Assembly (NCBI RefSeq): GCF_002803095.1
Contig: NZ_PGLR01000033.1
Location: 1 to 64,000, forward strand
Source: Pseudomonas sp. ZH-FAD
GTDB lineage: Bacteria; Pseudomonadota; Gammaproteobacteria; Pseudomonadales; Pseudomonadaceae
Direction: 5' to 3'
Length of the DNA stretch: 64,000 bases
Shown piece by piece: positions 56,275 through 64,000 of this stretch. A model generated the notes under the pieces. The model had not been told where the DNA came from. It saw only the letters and a list, made by a program, of their open reading frames with translations, and ran no database searches. A program made the position numbers and the translations under genes. Each line of letters opens with the position of its first letter. The first letter of the stretch is position 1.

Positions 56275-58221
56275 ATGTCCCTACTCAAGCAGCTGTTTCT
56301 CGCCATCTGCCTGTTTCTGGTGGTGGCCTTCACCGGCAGTTTCATCGCCGGGGTGGAGAGCTCGCGCGAACAGTTGATCAGCCAGCTGCGCTCGCATGCC
56401 CAGGACGCCGCCACGGCGCTGGGGCTGTCGATGACGCCGCACGTGGACGACCCGGCGATGATCGAGCTGATGGTCAGCTCGATCTTCGACAGTGGCTACT
56501 TCGCCAGCGTCCGCGTGGTGCGCATTGCCGACGACAGCGTGATCGTCGAGCGCAGCACCGAGATCAGGCCCGAGAACGTGCCCGGCTGGTTCGTCGATCT
56601 GGTCGATCTGCAGTCCCAGGGGGGCGATGCGCTGATCATGCGCGGCTGGGAGCAGGCCGCCAGGGTCGAGGTGCTCAGCCATCCGCAGTTCGCCTTGGCC
56701 AAGCTGTGGGACAGCGCCCTCGGCAGCCTGTTCTGGCTGCTGCTGTGCGGTCTGGTCAGCGCCGTGCTCGGTGGCTGGCTGCTGCGCACCCAGTTGCGGC
56801 CGCTGGACAACATGGTGCAGCAGGCGCAAGCCATCAGCCGCCGCGAATTTCTCACCCTGCCGCGTGTGCCACGCACGCCAGAGCTCAAACGGGTGGTGCT
56901 GGCAATGAACCAGATGGTCGACAAGCTCAAGACCCTGTTCGCCGAAGAGGCCGCGCGCAGCGAGAAACTGCGCGAGGAGGCCTATCAGGACAGCCTCACC
57001 GGCCTGGCCAACCGCCGCCAGTTCGACATACGCCTGAGCAATCAGTTGGTGATCAACGAGCAGCATCCGGATGGCTACCTGCTGCTGCTGCGCCTCAACG
57101 ACCTGGGCGGTCTCAACCAGCGTCTCGGCGGCCAGCGTACCGACGCGCTGATCGCCGCGCTGGGCGATCAACTCAAACAACTGCTGGCGTTACCGGGGCG
57201 CAGCCAATGGCTGGCCTCACGCAGCCGCGGCGGCGAGTTCACGCTGCTTGCCCCCGGCCTCAATGGCGAAGATGCAGATCGCCTGGCCAGCGAACTCAGC
57301 GAAGCCCTGAACAGCCTGAAGCAGACCGGTGCCAGCGACTGCGATCCCGTTGCCCACATCGGTATTGCCGCCTTTCGCCCTGGCGAGCAGAGCGAGGCAG
57401 TGCTGAGTCGCGCGGATCAGGCGCTGGCCCAGGCGCAGAGCCGCTCGGACAGGTGCTGGGAGCGCCTCGACGATTTCACCACCCGGCCCACTCAGGGCCT
57501 GCACGACTGGCGCGGCTGGATCGACGATGCGCTGACCCAGGGCAAATTGCAGTTGTATTTCCAGCCGGTCGCCGAATGCGCCGCGGGCACGCTGATGCAG
57601 CACAAGGTCCTCGCGCGCCTGCTCGATCCAGCCGGTGAAGCCATCACGGCCGGGCGCTTCCTGCCTTGGATCGAGCGCCTGGGCTGGGCCGCGCGCTTCG
57701 ATCTGGCGATGCTCGAACACAGCCTGGAGCACCTGGCGCAACATCCTTACCCACTGGCGCTGAGCCTGTCTGCCGCGACCCTGCGCAATGACCAGGATAA
57801 AGCGCGCCTGCTCGATGCGCTGAACAGTCATAAAGACGTAGCGCACCTGATGACGCTGGAAATCGACGAACGCCACCTGCCGCCACCCGCCGAGCTGGAA
57901 GCGCTGAGCCAGGCGATTCGTGAGGCCGGTTTCAACCTGGGCCTGCAGCATTTTGGTGGGCGCTTCAGCCTGATTGGCAATCTCACCCACCTGGGCCTGG
58001 CCTACCTGAAGATCGATGGCACCTATATCCGGGCCATCGACCAGGAGAGCGACAAGCGGCTGTTCATCGAAGCGATCTTCCGCGCCACCAACAGCATCGA
58101 CCTGCCGCTGATCGCCGAGATGGTGGAAACCGAAGAGGAACTCGCAGTGCTGACCGAACTGGGTATCCATGGCGCCATGGGGCGTCTGATCGGAGCACCG
58201 GCGCCCTGGGGCAACCAATAA
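56275..58221 (+). CDS. lapD: c-di-GMP receptor LapD
   Basis: A 648-residue inner-membrane receptor. A transmembrane helix at 6-26, a LapD/MoxY periplasmic domain to about 150 that captures LapG, a second helix, HAMP, then GGDEF and EAL domains. Both output domains look catalytically dead: the GGDEF site reads SRGGEF and the EAL site reads HKVLARL. As in P. fluorescens LapD, c-di-GMP bound to the EAL domain should signal outward to sequester LapG. The start follows AGGAGG. Confidence 0.96.
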   Translation: MSLLKQLFLAICLFLVVAFTGSFIAGVESSREQLISQLRSHAQDAATALGLSMTPHVDDPAMIELMVSSIFDSGYFASVRVVRIADDSVIVERSTEIRPENVPGWFVDLVDLQSQGGDALIMRGWEQAARVEVLSHPQFALAKLWDSALGSLFWLLLCGLVSAVLGGWLLRTQLRPLDNMVQQAQAISRREFLTLPRVPRTPELKRVVLAMNQMVDKLKTLFAEEAARSEKLREEAYQDSLTGLANRRQFDIRLSNQLVINEQHPDGYLLLLRLNDLGGLNQRLGGQRTDALIAALGDQLKQLLALPGRSQWLASRSRGGEFTLLAPGLNGEDADRLASELSEALNSLKQTGASDCDPVAHIGIAAFRPGEQSEAVLSRADQALAQAQSRSDRCWERLDDFTTRPTQGLHDWRGWIDDALTQGKLQLYFQPVAECAAGTLMQHKVLARLLDPAGEAITAGRFLPWIERLGWAARFDLAMLEHSLEHLAQHPYPLALSLSAATLRNDQDKARLLDALNSHKDVAHLMTLEIDERHLPPPAELEALSQAIREAGFNLGLQHFGGRFSLIGNLTHLGLAYLKIDGTYIRAIDQESDKRLFIEAIFRATNSIDLPLIAEMVETEEELAVLTELGIHGAMGRLIGAPAPWGNQ

Positions 58222-58222
58222 A

Positions 58223-58307
58223 TGCGGGAGCCCCGCCCCGCGGGAAAATTTCTGAAGGTTACAGGTTGTTGCTCCGACCGTTTCGCCGCGGGACGCGGCT
58301 CCTGCAA
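58223..58307. repeat. Inverted REP pair after lapD
   Basis: REPs at 58223-58250 (GCGGGAGCCCCGCCCCGCGG) and 58281-58307 (TCGCCGCGGGACGCGGCTCC) fill the gap between the convergent lapD and the small unknown gene. Confidence 0.85.
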
Positions 58308-58317
58308 CGGCGGGGTT

Positions 58318-58659
58318 CTAAACCAGATTGTGCTCGTCGTCACCAAGCAGGCCGCTGAGCCCCTCGATTTCGGCACGGGCGATGGCACGCTGATCGAGCT
58401 TCTGGCGTGCGGCCTCGGGCAGGTCGGTGTAACGAATAACGCCTCGTTCGACCAGCACGCTGACCACGTCTTCCAGCACGCGCACCAGCTCCAGGTCAGA
58501 CTGCTTCAGGCTGTCCAGGCGCGCCTTGACCTCTTCCTTGGCCTCAAGCCAGCTGTGTAGCTCCTCGCTCTCGACAGCCAGGTTTTCCGTCATACCCTCA
58601 AAGGGCTCATGTTCGACTCGCAACAAACGCCCGGCCGCGTCGCGCTGTACGTAAACCAT
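58318..58659 (-). CDS. Small acidic protein of unknown function
   Basis: A 113-residue soluble, mostly helical acidic protein starting MVYVQRDAAGRLLRVEHEP. It has charged helices (WLEAKEEVKARLDSLKQSD) and a hydrophobic helix (LVRVLEDVVSVLVERGVI), then YTDLPEAARQKL. Similar Pseudomonas proteins have been labelled tryptophan synthase beta-like, but nothing here resembles that enzyme. It sits between lapD and the adhesin terminator. Confidence 0.8.
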   Translation of the reverse strand: MVYVQRDAAGRLLRVEHEPFEGMTENLAVESEELHSWLEAKEEVKARLDSLKQSDLELVRVLEDVVSVLVERGVIRYTDLPEAARQKLDQRAIARAEIEGLSGLLGDDEHNLV

Positions 58660-58681
58660 CGCTGCCTCCAGCAAACGCCAT

Positions 58682-58714
58682 AAAAAAGCCCGCTACTCGG
58701 AACGGGTAGCGGGC
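58682..58714 (-). terminator. Adhesin gene terminator
   Basis: On the minus strand GCCCGCTAC, a nine-base loop, GTAGCGGGC and six Ts form a strong Rho-independent terminator about 100 bases after the adhesin stop. It separates it from the small gene downstream. Confidence 0.92.
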
Positions 58715-58772
58715 TTACTCTAGTTGAGTGCTCCAACTAAGGAAACTCTGATAAGCATTTCCCTTTGCCTGA

Positions 58773-58801
58773 GAGGCCGCCAGCGCAGCGCTGACGGCCT
58801 C
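58773..58801. terminator. Hairpin directly after the adhesin stop
   Basis: GAGGCCGCCAGCG and CGCTGACGGCCTC form a near-perfect stem beginning ten bases after the stop codon. It has no T-run and may stabilise the 3' end of the very long mRNA. Confidence 0.5.
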
Positions 58802-58810
58802 CCTCACACC

Positions 58811-61800
58811 TCAGGCGACCAGCTGATTCTGGTCCAGCATGCCCTGGATGATATCTGCAGTATTGCCACCGGAAAGGATGGTGTTCTCCAGAGTGATAGT
58901 CTGATCCACCGGCGCGCCACCTCCGGCGCTGGCGATGTTGATCACCGTACTACCCGGATCGCTGACGAAGTCGAAGCTCAGGTATTGGGTCAACACGTCG
59001 GCACTGGCTGGATCGCTGACCCCCACCAAAAGCTGCGACAGGTCCAGCTTGTCCGCGCCATTACCGAAGTCCTTGACGATATCGTGGTAGTTGCCGCCAC
59101 GATCTCCCGCATTCCAGACGAAGGTATCGTTACCGCTACCGCCGACCAGTACATCGTTGCCAGCGCCACCGATCAGGATGTCATCGCCACCCTGGCCGAA
59201 CAGCCAGTCGTTGCCGGCACCACCTTCGAGCCTGTCATTTCCTCCGACACCCGGTACCGATGCCCCCAGTTGCTCAGCGTGCAGTTGGATAAAGTCCATG
59301 ATCTGCGCCTGGGTCGGAGCTACGCCCAAAGTGGTCGTCAGGTGATCGACCAGCACCTGATAACCAGGCGCCTTGCCGGCGTCTATCCATAGAGTATTGA
59401 GCGAGTCACCAAACAGGTAGTCGTCACCTGCACCGGCCACCAGATGATCGTCACCCAGGCTGGCGTAGCCACCATCGGTGACGCTGCCAGGGTCGAGCAC
59501 CGCGAAGAGCTCACTCGGTGTGGTAACGATCTGCGGCTCGCCTACCGCACCATTAACGGTGTTACCACCAAAGGACAGCGACCCCTGCCCTGTAACATCG
59601 GTATTGTCGAAGAAACGCAGCACGTTGCTGTTGACCCCGGTACCGATGCCGATGGCATGCACCTCGGCGCGCTCCATCAAGATCGAGGCATCGTCCAGCG
59701 CCCGGTTGACGTCGCGGTAGTTCACCGTGCTGCCGCTGTTGCTGTTGTCGCCGTTGTAGGTGGTCGGGTCACCATCGGTAAGGAAGTAGGCCAGGTTGTT
59801 GTAACCATTGCCATCAATACCATTGCTACTGAACCAGGCATTGGCCTGCTGCATCGCCGCCTCGTAGTTAGTGGCGCCAGAGGCAGTCAGCGCCATCAGC
59901 ACGTTGTTAGGCGCTGCCAAGGCCGACTGGATCTGCGCCAGCGTACCGCTGAGCAACAGGCTGGAGCTGGACGAGAAGGAGATCAGCGCGATGTTGATCT
60001 GCCCGGTATGGGTGCCCAGCTTGCCGATGAAGGCATTGACCGCATCCTTGAGCAACGCCAGGCGGCTGCTGTATCCCCCCGGGCCATCCGGATTGTCCGC
60101 CATGCTGCCAGAACGATCGAGGATCAAGGCAATGTTGTAGTTCTCCGCCGGTTTGACCACCGGCGGCTTGGCACCACCCAGATCGCCGATCAGAACGTCA
60201 TTGCCGAAAGTCCCTTCGATAGCCCCCTTGCCATCGTCGTATTGGCTGGGCACATGGTGAGGCACGCTGGAGTTCGGCGTGTCGTCAGCATTGCTGCCGA
60301 CTACCAGCACCGACTGGTCGCCACGGATACAGATATCCAGATCGGCCGAGGCACGGTCGCCATCGCCGTCGCTCACCACGTAGGTAAAGCTCTGCGTCAA
60401 CTGCCCGCTGGGGCCGAAGCTCAGATTGCCTTTCGCGGAGAAGTCGAACTGCCCGACATTGTCCCCATCCAGGTGAATCTTCAGGGTCCCGGTTGCGGTA
60501 GTGAGCGTCAGCTCGGCGGTCGCGGCATTGAAGGCCCAGGTGACGGTACCAGCCCCGCTCACCTCGATGCCGTTGCCGGCCTCGTTGAGGCTGAAGGTCT
60601 GGCCATCGACGCTGACCGACTCGATACGCCCGAGACCGTCGGCGCCCAGGCTGTCATTGGCCAGAACGTCGCCGGAGACACTGCCGCCCAGGTCGGCCAG
60701 GTCCAGCAGAGTTTCGGACAGGCTGTCAGGCGCGCTGTTGATCACCGAACCATCACTGGCGATCTGCCCCATGAAGGAGCCCGTGAAGTTGATGCCCACG
60801 GAGTGCGCCGTAAAACTGTTGGTGGCGCTGTTGTTATCGCCATCGACGTCGCCGATGAAGTTCGTCCAGTTGTTGGCGATCCAGGTGGTCAGCGTCCCGC
60901 CCTGCGCCCCGACGGTGGGCTCACCATCGGAGATGAAGTACAGCTTGTGTTGCTGCGCCGGATCGGCGCCTGGAGCCATGATGTCGTTGGTGATCTGCGT
61001 CTTGGCCGCGCTCAGGGCCTGCTCGTAGTTGGTGAAACCACTGGCGGTAAGACCGTTGACCGCCGTGAGCAACGCCGTGTAGCCCGGATCACCCACCGAA
61101 CTGAAGGTGAAGTCACCGATTTCCGCAGCGCCCGAGTTGAAGGTGATCAGGTTGACGTGTACCGGAGCAGAGAGGCCGGCATAGCCTTGGGCCAGGTCGA
61201 TCACCGCCTGCTTGAGCGCTGCCAGCTTGGCCCCGGCCATGCTCAACGAGATATCCAGCACCAGGGTCAGGTTCACCAGCGGCGGAGCGGCCTGGACGAT
61301 GCAGTCGGGCTTGTCGCTGGCGGCAATGGGCACGTCATCCTGCACGTCGATCACCAGCGTCCCTGCCGGGAAGCCGGCGGGTAGCGGGTCGCCATCACCA
61401 TCGGTCGCCTGCAGCATCTTGGAGAAATCGATAGGCTGTCCTGCCGTACCCAGGGTTTCACCATCGTCGCCATCGCCCAACGGATGATCCAGCGGGCCTT
61501 TTAGCTCGAAGCGATAACTGCCGTCAGCCCCCACCTCGAAGCTGAATACCGGATAGCCGTCAACACCCGCCACCTCACCGATCAGGGTGGAACTGACCAG
61601 CTGGTCGCCATCCCATTCGTACTCAACACGGTAGCTCAGCTCGACGCCGCCGGAACTGAGCTGCTGCACCAGCATCGAGGCCACATCGCCGGTCAGGCTG
61701 AAGACTCCCGGCCCATCGGCGCCGAAATTGACCAGCGCATGCAGCGTGCCAGCACCACCTTCGGCCACCAGTGTCTGGCCAGCCTCGGGGTTGCCCAGAT

Positions 61801-63997
61801 AGGGCGAGTCGAGCTGATCCTCGTGCACCAGGTGATTGAAAGTAGGCGCGCAGTTCTCGTCCACGGCCTGATACTGGGGGTGCTTGGCAACAGTCACCTT
61901 GGGTCCACCGAAGGCGCTGTTGCCACCAACCAGGTAGTTGCCCAGGCCTAGATCGACGGGATTGATGACGTCACCATCGCCGTCGTAGAACTTGGTACCG
62001 GCCTTGATGTAGTAGGCCTCGACCGTGCCGCCATAGGCCTGCTCGATCCAGGCGACGTAGCCTTGCGGGTGGCTCGGATCCTTGACGTCACTCCCGCCGG
62101 GATATTCGATCTTGACTGCCTTGGTGCCGTCGCCGGTGTCGACCAGGAACAGCACATGGGAAATGCCATGATCGATGTTCTTGGGATCGCAGTCGCAGTC
62201 CTTTTCGGCCAGTGTTGGCACGTCGTCCTGCACGTTGATGACGAACAGACCGCCAGCCCCCTGCGGTATCTGCAGCGGGTCGCCATCGCCATCGGTGATC
62301 GCCAGCAACTGGGTGAAGTCGATGCCAAAGGCACCGTCCGACGACCAGAGCTCGTTGTCGTCACCATTTTTCAGCGGATGGTCGATTGGCCCCTGCAGTT
62401 CGAAGCTGAAGTCGCCGTTGGCCTCCACCACCAAGGTGAATACCGGATAACCGCCTGCAACTGTGGCCGTCGCAGTGAGCGTGGTGCTGACCAGATTGCC
62501 ATCGCCATCGAACTCCGGAGTGACCTTGTAGTCGAGCGGCTCACCGCCGGACGTCAGCCCCTGGGCGTTCAGCAACTCGGCGGCGGTACCCTCCTCCACC
62601 AGGCTGAAATCACCGGGCCCATCGGCACCGAAGGCGACCAGCGAGAGCAAACTGGCCGCCCCCGTCGCAGTGCTGATCACCAACGTCTGGCCAGGGCCAT
62701 CCGGGTTGCCCTGATGGGGATCGGTCAGCTTGTCCTCATGTACCGTACCGCCCACCGGTGCAGGCGTCTTGACCGTCCAGGTGGCCTGGATATTGACATC
62801 GTTGTAGTCGTTATCGCTGGCGCTGGCGCTGTTGATATCCTCCCAGTTCTGGTTTCCGGGAGCATCGTTGTCTTGCACATGGGTCTTGCCTGCGGGGTTG
62901 AGCGCCGGGTTGTCGAACAGCACATCAGCGCCGCCACTGCCGGTTAGCGGCTGACCATCAGCCACGGCCTGCCACTGGCCATCGACCCACTGGAACGTGA
63001 GCGCAGTGCCGTCAGGTACGTCATTCGAGGCACCATTGGGGATGATGAAAAAACCCACTGACGCGGGATCAAGCCCCTGCAGCGTGATGGAATCACCGAT
63101 CTGCATGGCGGTGGTATTACCCCAGACCAGCACGCCACTGACCGGTGTGCCATCAGGCCCCTTGATGTAGTAGCCGTAGCTGTTGAGGTAGCCGGCATCA
63201 CCGCCCTTGTAGGTAAGGGTCAGGCAGTGACTGGAGCTACCATCCACAAGCTCGGGCACGTCGTCCTGCACGTTGATGACGAACAGGCCGGCGGCATCGA
63301 GCGGCATATCCAACGGGTCACCATCGCCGTCGGTGGCGGTGATCAGCTGGGTGAAATCGATGCCAAGCCCGCCTTCCGACGCCCACAATTCATCGTCGTT
63401 ACCATCCTGAACCGGATGATCGATGGGCCCCTGCAGTTCGAAGCTGAAGTCGCCGTTGGCCTTCACCACCAGCTCAAATACCGGATAGCCTCCTACAGCA
63501 GTAGCCTTGAGCGTTGTACTGAGCAGATTGCCACTGCCATCGCACTCTTTGGTCACCACGTATTCCAGGGGCTCACCGCCGGAGGTAAGGCCTTGCGCCC
63601 ACAGCAGGCTCTCTGCCGTCTCGGCATCCACCAGGCTGAACTCACCGGGGCCATCGGCGCCGAACGACACCAGGGCGGAAAGGCTTCCGCCACCAGTGGC
63701 AGTGCTGATCACCAGTGTCTGCAACGCACCGTCGGGGTTACCTGTATACGGGTCGCTCAGCAGGTCTTCGTGGACGGTGCCACCCACAGCAGGTAGCTGC
63801 GGATTGGGTTCGTTGAGCGTCGGTACATCGTCTTCGATATCGATCACGAAACTGCCAGCATCGAAACCATCGGCCAGCGGATCACCGTCACCGTCGGTGG
63901 CCACCAGCACACCGGAGAAATCCAGAGCCAGGCTGCTGTCACCCAGGGTTTCCGAGTCGTTACCATCACCTTCCGGGTGGTCAATCGGACCTTTCAA
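58811..63997 (-). CDS. Giant RTX adhesin, type I secreted, 3' part
   Basis: The frame enters from the right edge, so the N-terminal retention module and LapG cleavage site are not visible. The 1728 residues seen hold about three T1SS-143 repeats (each with a VHED start and a TATDGDGDP end), with a DUF4114-like insert (SDNDYNDV). Next come a VWA domain with MIDAS DISLS (about 60760-61285), a VCBS-like spacer, and a second VWA with DRSGS (about 59510-60146). RTX nonapeptides (GGAGNDWLFGQGGDD) follow, and a C-terminal type I signal ends in LVA. It belongs to the LapA/MapA functional class, next to lapG and lapD. Confidence 0.93.
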   Translation of the reverse strand: MKGPIDHPEGDGNDSETLGDSSLALDFSGVLVATDGDGDPLADGFDAGSFVIDIEDDVPTLNEPNPQLPAVGGTVHEDLLSDPYTGNPDGALQTLVISTATGGGSLSALVSFGADGPGEFSLVDAETAESLLWAQGLTSGGEPLEYVVTKECDGSGNLLSTTLKATAVGGYPVFELVVKANGDFSFELQGPIDHPVQDGNDDELWASEGGLGIDFTQLITATDGDGDPLDMPLDAAGLFVINVQDDVPELVDGSSSHCLTLTYKGGDAGYLNSYGYYIKGPDGTPVSGVLVWGNTTAMQIGDSITLQGLDPASVGFFIIPNGASNDVPDGTALTFQWVDGQWQAVADGQPLTGSGGADVLFDNPALNPAGKTHVQDNDAPGNQNWEDINSASASDNDYNDVNIQATWTVKTPAPVGGTVHEDKLTDPHQGNPDGPGQTLVISTATGAASLLSLVAFGADGPGDFSLVEEGTAAELLNAQGLTSGGEPLDYKVTPEFDGDGNLVSTTLTATATVAGGYPVFTLVVEANGDFSFELQGPIDHPLKNGDDNELWSSDGAFGIDFTQLLAITDGDGDPLQIPQGAGGLFVINVQDDVPTLAEKDCDCDPKNIDHGISHVLFLVDTGDGTKAVKIEYPGGSDVKDPSHPQGYVAWIEQAYGGTVEAYYIKAGTKFYDGDGDVINPVDLGLGNYLVGGNSAFGGPKVTVAKHPQYQAVDENCAPTFNHLVHEDQLDSPYLGNPEAGQTLVAEGGAGTLHALVNFGADGPGVFSLTGDVASMLVQQLSSGGVELSYRVEYEWDGDQLVSSTLIGEVAGVDGYPVFSFEVGADGSYRFELKGPLDHPLGDGDDGETLGTAGQPIDFSKMLQATDGDGDPLPAGFPAGTLVIDVQDDVPIAASDKPDCIVQAAPPLVNLTLVLDISLSMAGAKLAALKQAVIDLAQGYAGLSAPVHVNLITFNSGAAEIGDFTFSSVGDPGYTALLTAVNGLTASGFTNYEQALSAAKTQITNDIMAPGADPAQQHKLYFISDGEPTVGAQGGTLTTWIANNWTNFIGDVDGDNNSATNSFTAHSVGINFTGSFMGQIASDGSVINSAPDSLSETLLDLADLGGSVSGDVLANDSLGADGLGRIESVSVDGQTFSLNEAGNGIEVSGAGTVTWAFNAATAELTLTTATGTLKIHLDGDNVGQFDFSAKGNLSFGPSGQLTQSFTYVVSDGDGDRASADLDICIRGDQSVLVVGSNADDTPNSSVPHHVPSQYDDGKGAIEGTFGNDVLIGDLGGAKPPVVKPAENYNIALILDRSGSMADNPDGPGGYSSRLALLKDAVNAFIGKLGTHTGQINIALISFSSSSSLLLSGTLAQIQSALAAPNNVLMALTASGATNYEAAMQQANAWFSSNGIDGNGYNNLAYFLTDGDPTTYNGDNSNSGSTVNYRDVNRALDDASILMERAEVHAIGIGTGVNSNVLRFFDNTDVTGQGSLSFGGNTVNGAVGEPQIVTTPSELFAVLDPGSVTDGGYASLGDDHLVAGAGDDYLFGDSLNTLWIDAGKAPGYQVLVDHLTTTLGVAPTQAQIMDFIQLHAEQLGASVPGVGGNDRLEGGAGNDWLFGQGGDDILIGGAGNDVLVGGSGNDTFVWNAGDRGGNYHDIVKDFGNGADKLDLSQLLVGVSDPASADVLTQYLSFDFVSDPGSTVINIASAGGGAPVDQTITLENTILSGGNTADIIQGMLDQNQLVA

Positions 63998-64000
63998 GGT

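Noticed and set aside
55203..57638. An 811-codon frame overlapping the DUF454 gene, lapG and lapD
   Set aside because: It is Arg/Pro/Gly-rich, runs across three well-supported genes in another frame and lacks any domain.

Overview
The window is chromosomal DNA of a high-GC gammaproteobacterium, almost certainly a Pseudomonas. The evidence is the serC-pheA-hisC-tyrA/aroA-cmk-rpsA supraoperon with a fused TyrA-AroA protein, MupP, a MASE2-type CyaB, a PlpD patatin autotransporter, LapG/LapD with a giant RTX adhesin, and several Pseudomonas-style REP families. From memory the gene order follows two P. aeruginosa neighbourhoods (about PA3160-PA3222, then PA3339-PA3344). The gyrase A quinolone positions are wild type (T83, D87).

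Layout. 1-2.5 kb is the edge of a probable O-antigen locus: an IS30-family element has cut a mannose-1-phosphate guanylyltransferase gene, followed by a beta-CASP metallo-beta-lactamase gene. 2.6-15.7 kb holds gyrA, serC, pheA, hisC, tyrA/aroA, cmk, rpsA and ihfB on the minus strand. Two foreign cassettes interrupt it: a REP-associated tyrosine transposase between rpsA and ihfB, and a DUF559 endonuclease-like gene between pheA and hisC. 16-24 kb carries methylthioadenosine salvage (mtnA, mtaD), ubiG, mupP, a short-chain dehydrogenase, a diguanylate cyclase and rluB. 24-28.6 kb is an operon of a PHP phosphoesterase, a YciO/Sua5 protein, trpS, scpA and scpB. 28.9-32.2 kb is a Cpx-like envelope-stress module (cpxR, cpxP-like, cpxA) with a visible CpxR box.

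32-45 kb has a nitroreductase, two tandem trkH genes, an AraC regulator, an Mpo1-like protein, an HD-domain protein, cyaB, the lipid-remodelling pair plcP-agt with a probable Pho box, a second AraC regulator, csaA, an EamA exporter, and a secreted glycine-rich protein that also has a CpxR-like box. 45-54 kb has an Rdx selenoprotein-like protein, plpD, a FimV-like protein, a MarR regulator, an HsbD-like diguanylate cyclase and recQ. 54-64 kb ends with a YecA-family protein, a DUF454 protein, lapG, lapD, a small unknown protein and the 3' part of an RTX adhesin with two VWA domains.

The last region forms a circuit: LapD is a degenerate GGDEF/EAL receptor that normally sequesters the LapG protease when c-di-GMP is high, so the adhesin stays on the surface. 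Two catalytically plausible diguanylate cyclases with I-sites are encoded in the same window. No tRNA, rRNA, CRISPR array or phage was seen. The less ordinary content lies in the intergenic repeats (at least four families), the two cassettes, the two matched CpxR boxes, the Pho box and the tandem TrkH genes.
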